8,154 bases of DNA. It comes from Sulfurimonas sp. Lineage in GTDB: Bacteria; Campylobacterota; Campylobacteria; Campylobacterales; Sulfurimonadaceae. Location of the stretch: contig JAUSKV010000213.1 in NCBI GenBank assembly GCA_030646745.1, positions 1-8,154 of the forward strand, given 5' to 3'. Position 1 is the stretch's first letter, and each line of letters begins with the position of its first letter. A model generated the notes under the pieces. That model was not told the origin of the DNA, made no database searches, and saw only the letters and a program-made list of their open reading frames with translations. Of the stretch, positions 6,591-8,154 are shown piece after piece. The position numbers were made by a program, and so were the translations under genes.

Positions 6591-7101
6591 GGCTAAACTC
6601 CTCTTTTGAAATCCCTTTGATGCTGAGAAGTTTGGCTTTGTCGTAGATAAAACTTTCTCGACTATCGCCTACAACGGAGTACAAACCGCTATCCATGCGA
6701 ATGGCATCACACGGACATGCTTCAACGCAGTAACCGCAAAAAACGCACTCCAACAAATCGATGTTAAAAATCTCCGGCATCTTCTCATCCACTCCGTCCG
6801 TCCGTTCACGCGCGACTATATTTATACATTTTGCAGGACATGCAGTCGCACACATGAAACACGCCACGCAGGCTATTGAATTGTCACTTTTTCTATGTGT
6901 CAACCTATGCACTCCACGGTACCTAGGCGTAATATCCCTAGGAAGTTGCTCAGGGTAACAGATTGTAGGAATGTTTGAAGCGTCACTCAAATTTGCGGTA
7001 AAATGTTTCAGCGTTGTCTTCATTCCGCCAAAAATTGCATGCAAATAAATCTTCTCTTTAAAAGTGTTTCCGTAGCGCTTTACTATTTTAATCCCCATCA
7101 T
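6580..7101 (-). CDS. nuoI: NADH-quinone oxidoreductase subunit I (2x[4Fe-4S] ferredoxin-type)
   Basis: This 173-aa peripheral subunit passes electrons from the hydrophilic arm to cluster N2 near the quinone site. Two classic CxxCxxCxxxCP motifs bind clusters N6a and N6b: C78, C81, C84, C88 (ACVACFMCATACPA) and C119, C122, C125, C129 (ECVFCGYCVEACPC). The N-terminal amphipathic segment (about 12-35, with GGMKTTLKHF) and YRGVHRLT (61-68) are typical of bacterial NuoI. The first of two adjacent ATGs (7101) is chosen; AAGGAAG (7105-7111) precedes it and it overlaps the stop of the upstream GGDEF-EAL gene as ATGA. The second ATG (7098) is an equally possible start and removes only one residue. The gene upstream is not nuoH, as would be expected in the common order. 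Confidence 0.96.
   Translation of the reverse strand: MMGIKIVKRYGNTFKEKIYLHAIFGGMKTTLKHFTANLSDASNIPTICYPEQLPRDITPRYRGVHRLTHRKSDNSIACVACFMCATACPAKCINIVARERTDGVDEKMPEIFNIDLLECVFCGYCVEACPCDAIRMDSGLYSVVGDSRESFIYDKAKLLSIKGISKEEFSLAK
6598..6603 (-). promoter_or_regulatory. Shine-Dalgarno site for the TTG start of nuoJ
   Basis: GAGGAG on the minus strand (CTCCTC on plus) lies 7 nt before TTG 6590-6588, inside the last codons of nuoI. It decides the start, because no upstream ATG gives a normal NuoJ N-terminus. Confidence 0.75.
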
Positions 7102-8154
7102 TCACTTCCTTGCAGCAACTTTTGCATCGCATCCATAGGCATAGGCTTTGCATAAAAATATCCCTGAATAGAGTCAATTCCATTTTCAACTAAGAAATCA
7201 AACTCCTCTTGTATCTCTACACCCTCCGCCAAAACATGGATATGCAACTCTTTTGCCAAGAAAATAATTGTCTTAACAATAATTTGGTTTTTTGACTCAC
7301 TTTTGATATTGGTTATAAAAGATTTGTCTATCTTTAGCTTATCTATAGGAAGATTTTTGAGGTAAGAAAGTGAAGAATATCCGGTACCAAAATCATCCAT
7401 AGAGATATTAAATCCCAATGTTTTTAACTGACTCAACAGCTCTATTGCAAGTTTTGGATTTTCCAGAATATAACTTTCTGTAATTTCCAACTCTATCCAA
7501 GAGCTTTTACATTTTGTCTCTTTGAGCATAGCCATAAGGTTTTTCAGAAAATCCAAATGTACGAGTTGACGAGCAGATATATTTATGGCGATTTTGCCTT
7601 CTAATATTCCAAGCGCATGCCATTTGTAAATCGTTTCAAAGGCACTCTGCAGTACAAAATTTCCTATTTCTATTATCAATCCACTTTTTTCAGCCAGCGG
7701 TATAAATATGTCAGGTGGTATCATCACCTCTTTATGCCTCCATCTCAAAAGAGCCTCAGCACCGATAACCTTGCCACTAGAAGAATCATTTTGAGCTTGA
7801 AAATAGAGTTCAAGTTCACTATTTTTTATCGCTTGTTTAAGGTTTGTTACCATTTGAGTGTAAGTTATCGCATCTTTTTTAAACGCAGAGTCATAAAAAC
7901 TAAATCTATTTTTACCCAATTTTTTAGCATTGAACATTGCAGTATCTGCCGCTTGATAAAGCTCTTGCATGGTCACTCCATCCTCGGGATAAAAGCTTAT
8001 ACCCGAGCTTGCAGTGATATAAACATCAATCAAATCAATTTTAAATGGCTTACTAAAAATGGCATGGAGTGATTGGAGTAAAAAAGTTACCTCTTCTTTA
8101 TCGGCTATATCAAGGATAATTACGAACTCATCCCCACCCATACGAGCTATAAAA
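7098..8154 (-). CDS. GGDEF-EAL domain protein, cyclic-di-GMP turnover (N-terminus beyond window edge)
   Basis: The frame stays open to the window edge, so this is a 3' fragment; numbering here is from the Met of MGGDEF (8141). The GGDEF half shows FIARMGGDEF at the very edge, then ITASSGISFYP (42-52) and AADTAMFNAKKLGKNRF (64-80), the end of a diguanylate cyclase domain. The EAL half (about 100-345) keeps the phosphodiesterase residues: E129 of EALLRW, N187 of INIS, E219 of ELEITES, D249-D250 of DDFGTGYSSL, K270 of LKIDKSF, E306 of AEGVE and Q327 of QGY. It should therefore hydrolyse c-di-GMP; the GGDEF signature is also intact, and the allosteric RxxD site would lie just outside the window. 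Sensor domains, if any, are not visible. The TGA stop overlaps the nuoI ATG by 4 nt. Bases 7261-7500 are about 29% G+C by hand count, lower than nuo genes. Confidence 0.95.
   Translation of the reverse strand, partial: FIARMGGDEFVIILDIADKEEVTFLLQSLHAIFSKPFKIDLIDVYITASSGISFYPEDGVTMQELYQAADTAMFNAKKLGKNRFSFYDSAFKKDAITYTQMVTNLKQAIKNSELELYFQAQNDSSSGKVIGAEALLRWRHKEVMIPPDIFIPLAEKSGLIIEIGNFVLQSAFETIYKWHALGILEGKIAINISARQLVHLDFLKNLMAMLKETKCKSSWIELEITESYILENPKLAIELLSQLKTLGFNISMDDFGTGYSSLSYLKNLPIDKLKIDKSFITNIKSESKNQIIVKTIIFLAKELHIHVLAEGVEIQEEFDFLVENGIDSIQGYFYAKPMPMDAMQKLLQGSE

Noticed and set aside
6922..6942. Two CCTAGG palindromes 9 nt apart
   Set aside because: They fall inside conserved nuoI coding sequence (RDITPRYRG) and are explained by codon choice; no other sign of a site.
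7617..8072. 151-aa plus-strand open frame
   Set aside because: It is antisense to the well-supported GGDEF-EAL gene and its protein shows no recognisable domain.
8139..8141. Start codon of the EAL gene at the Met of MGGDEF
   Set aside because: This Met lies inside the GGDEF motif region, and the frame continues as FIAR to the window edge, so the gene is truncated, not short.

Overview
The window most likely comes from a member of the Campylobacterota (Sulfurimonas/Sulfuricurvum-like). This is an inference from an AT-rich genome, a canonical nuoI-J-K-L-M-N gene order, long overlapping minus-strand genes and the style of the proteins; no 16S or other taxonomic marker is present. Most of the window (969-7101, minus strand) is the distal half of a complex I operon: nuoI (2x[4Fe-4S] connector subunit), nuoJ and nuoK (small membrane subunits) and nuoL, nuoM, nuoN (the three antiporter-like proton pumps). 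Every junction overlaps by 1 to 11 nt, so the block is one translationally coupled unit. nuoJ starts with TTG and nuoK with GTG. The proximal nuo genes (nuoA-H) and the operon promoter are not in the window.

Left region (1-968, plus strand). The first 148 bases hold the C-terminal tail of a protein that ends in a WENF pentapeptide-like motif, probably a chemoreceptor (MCP), followed by a terminator-like hairpin. An intergenic stretch carries an unexplained inverted repeat (217-243). A consensus sigma70 promoter (TTGACA, 17 bp, TATAAT) with an operator-like palindrome over the start site then drives a type II toxin-antitoxin pair: a 75-aa ribbon-helix-helix antitoxin and a 95-aa RelE/ParE-superfamily toxin, overlapping at TAATG. 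The toxin gene converges on nuoN, and a hairpin (929-966) lies between them.

Right edge (7098-8154, minus strand). The gene directly upstream of nuoI is not nuoH but the C-terminal part of a GGDEF-EAL protein (cyclic-di-GMP turnover). Its stop codon overlaps the nuoI start as ATGA, and it is locally much more AT-rich than the nuo genes. A c-di-GMP enzyme co-translated with complex I genes is the most unusual feature here. It may be an insertion into a nuo operon or a sign of coupling between second-messenger signalling and respiration.

A second point of interest is that NuoM and NuoN have both lost the conserved proline of the PFHxWxPD loop, whereas NuoL keeps it; the charged proton-channel residues are retained in all three. 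No tRNA, rRNA, CRISPR array, IS element or replication origin was seen.
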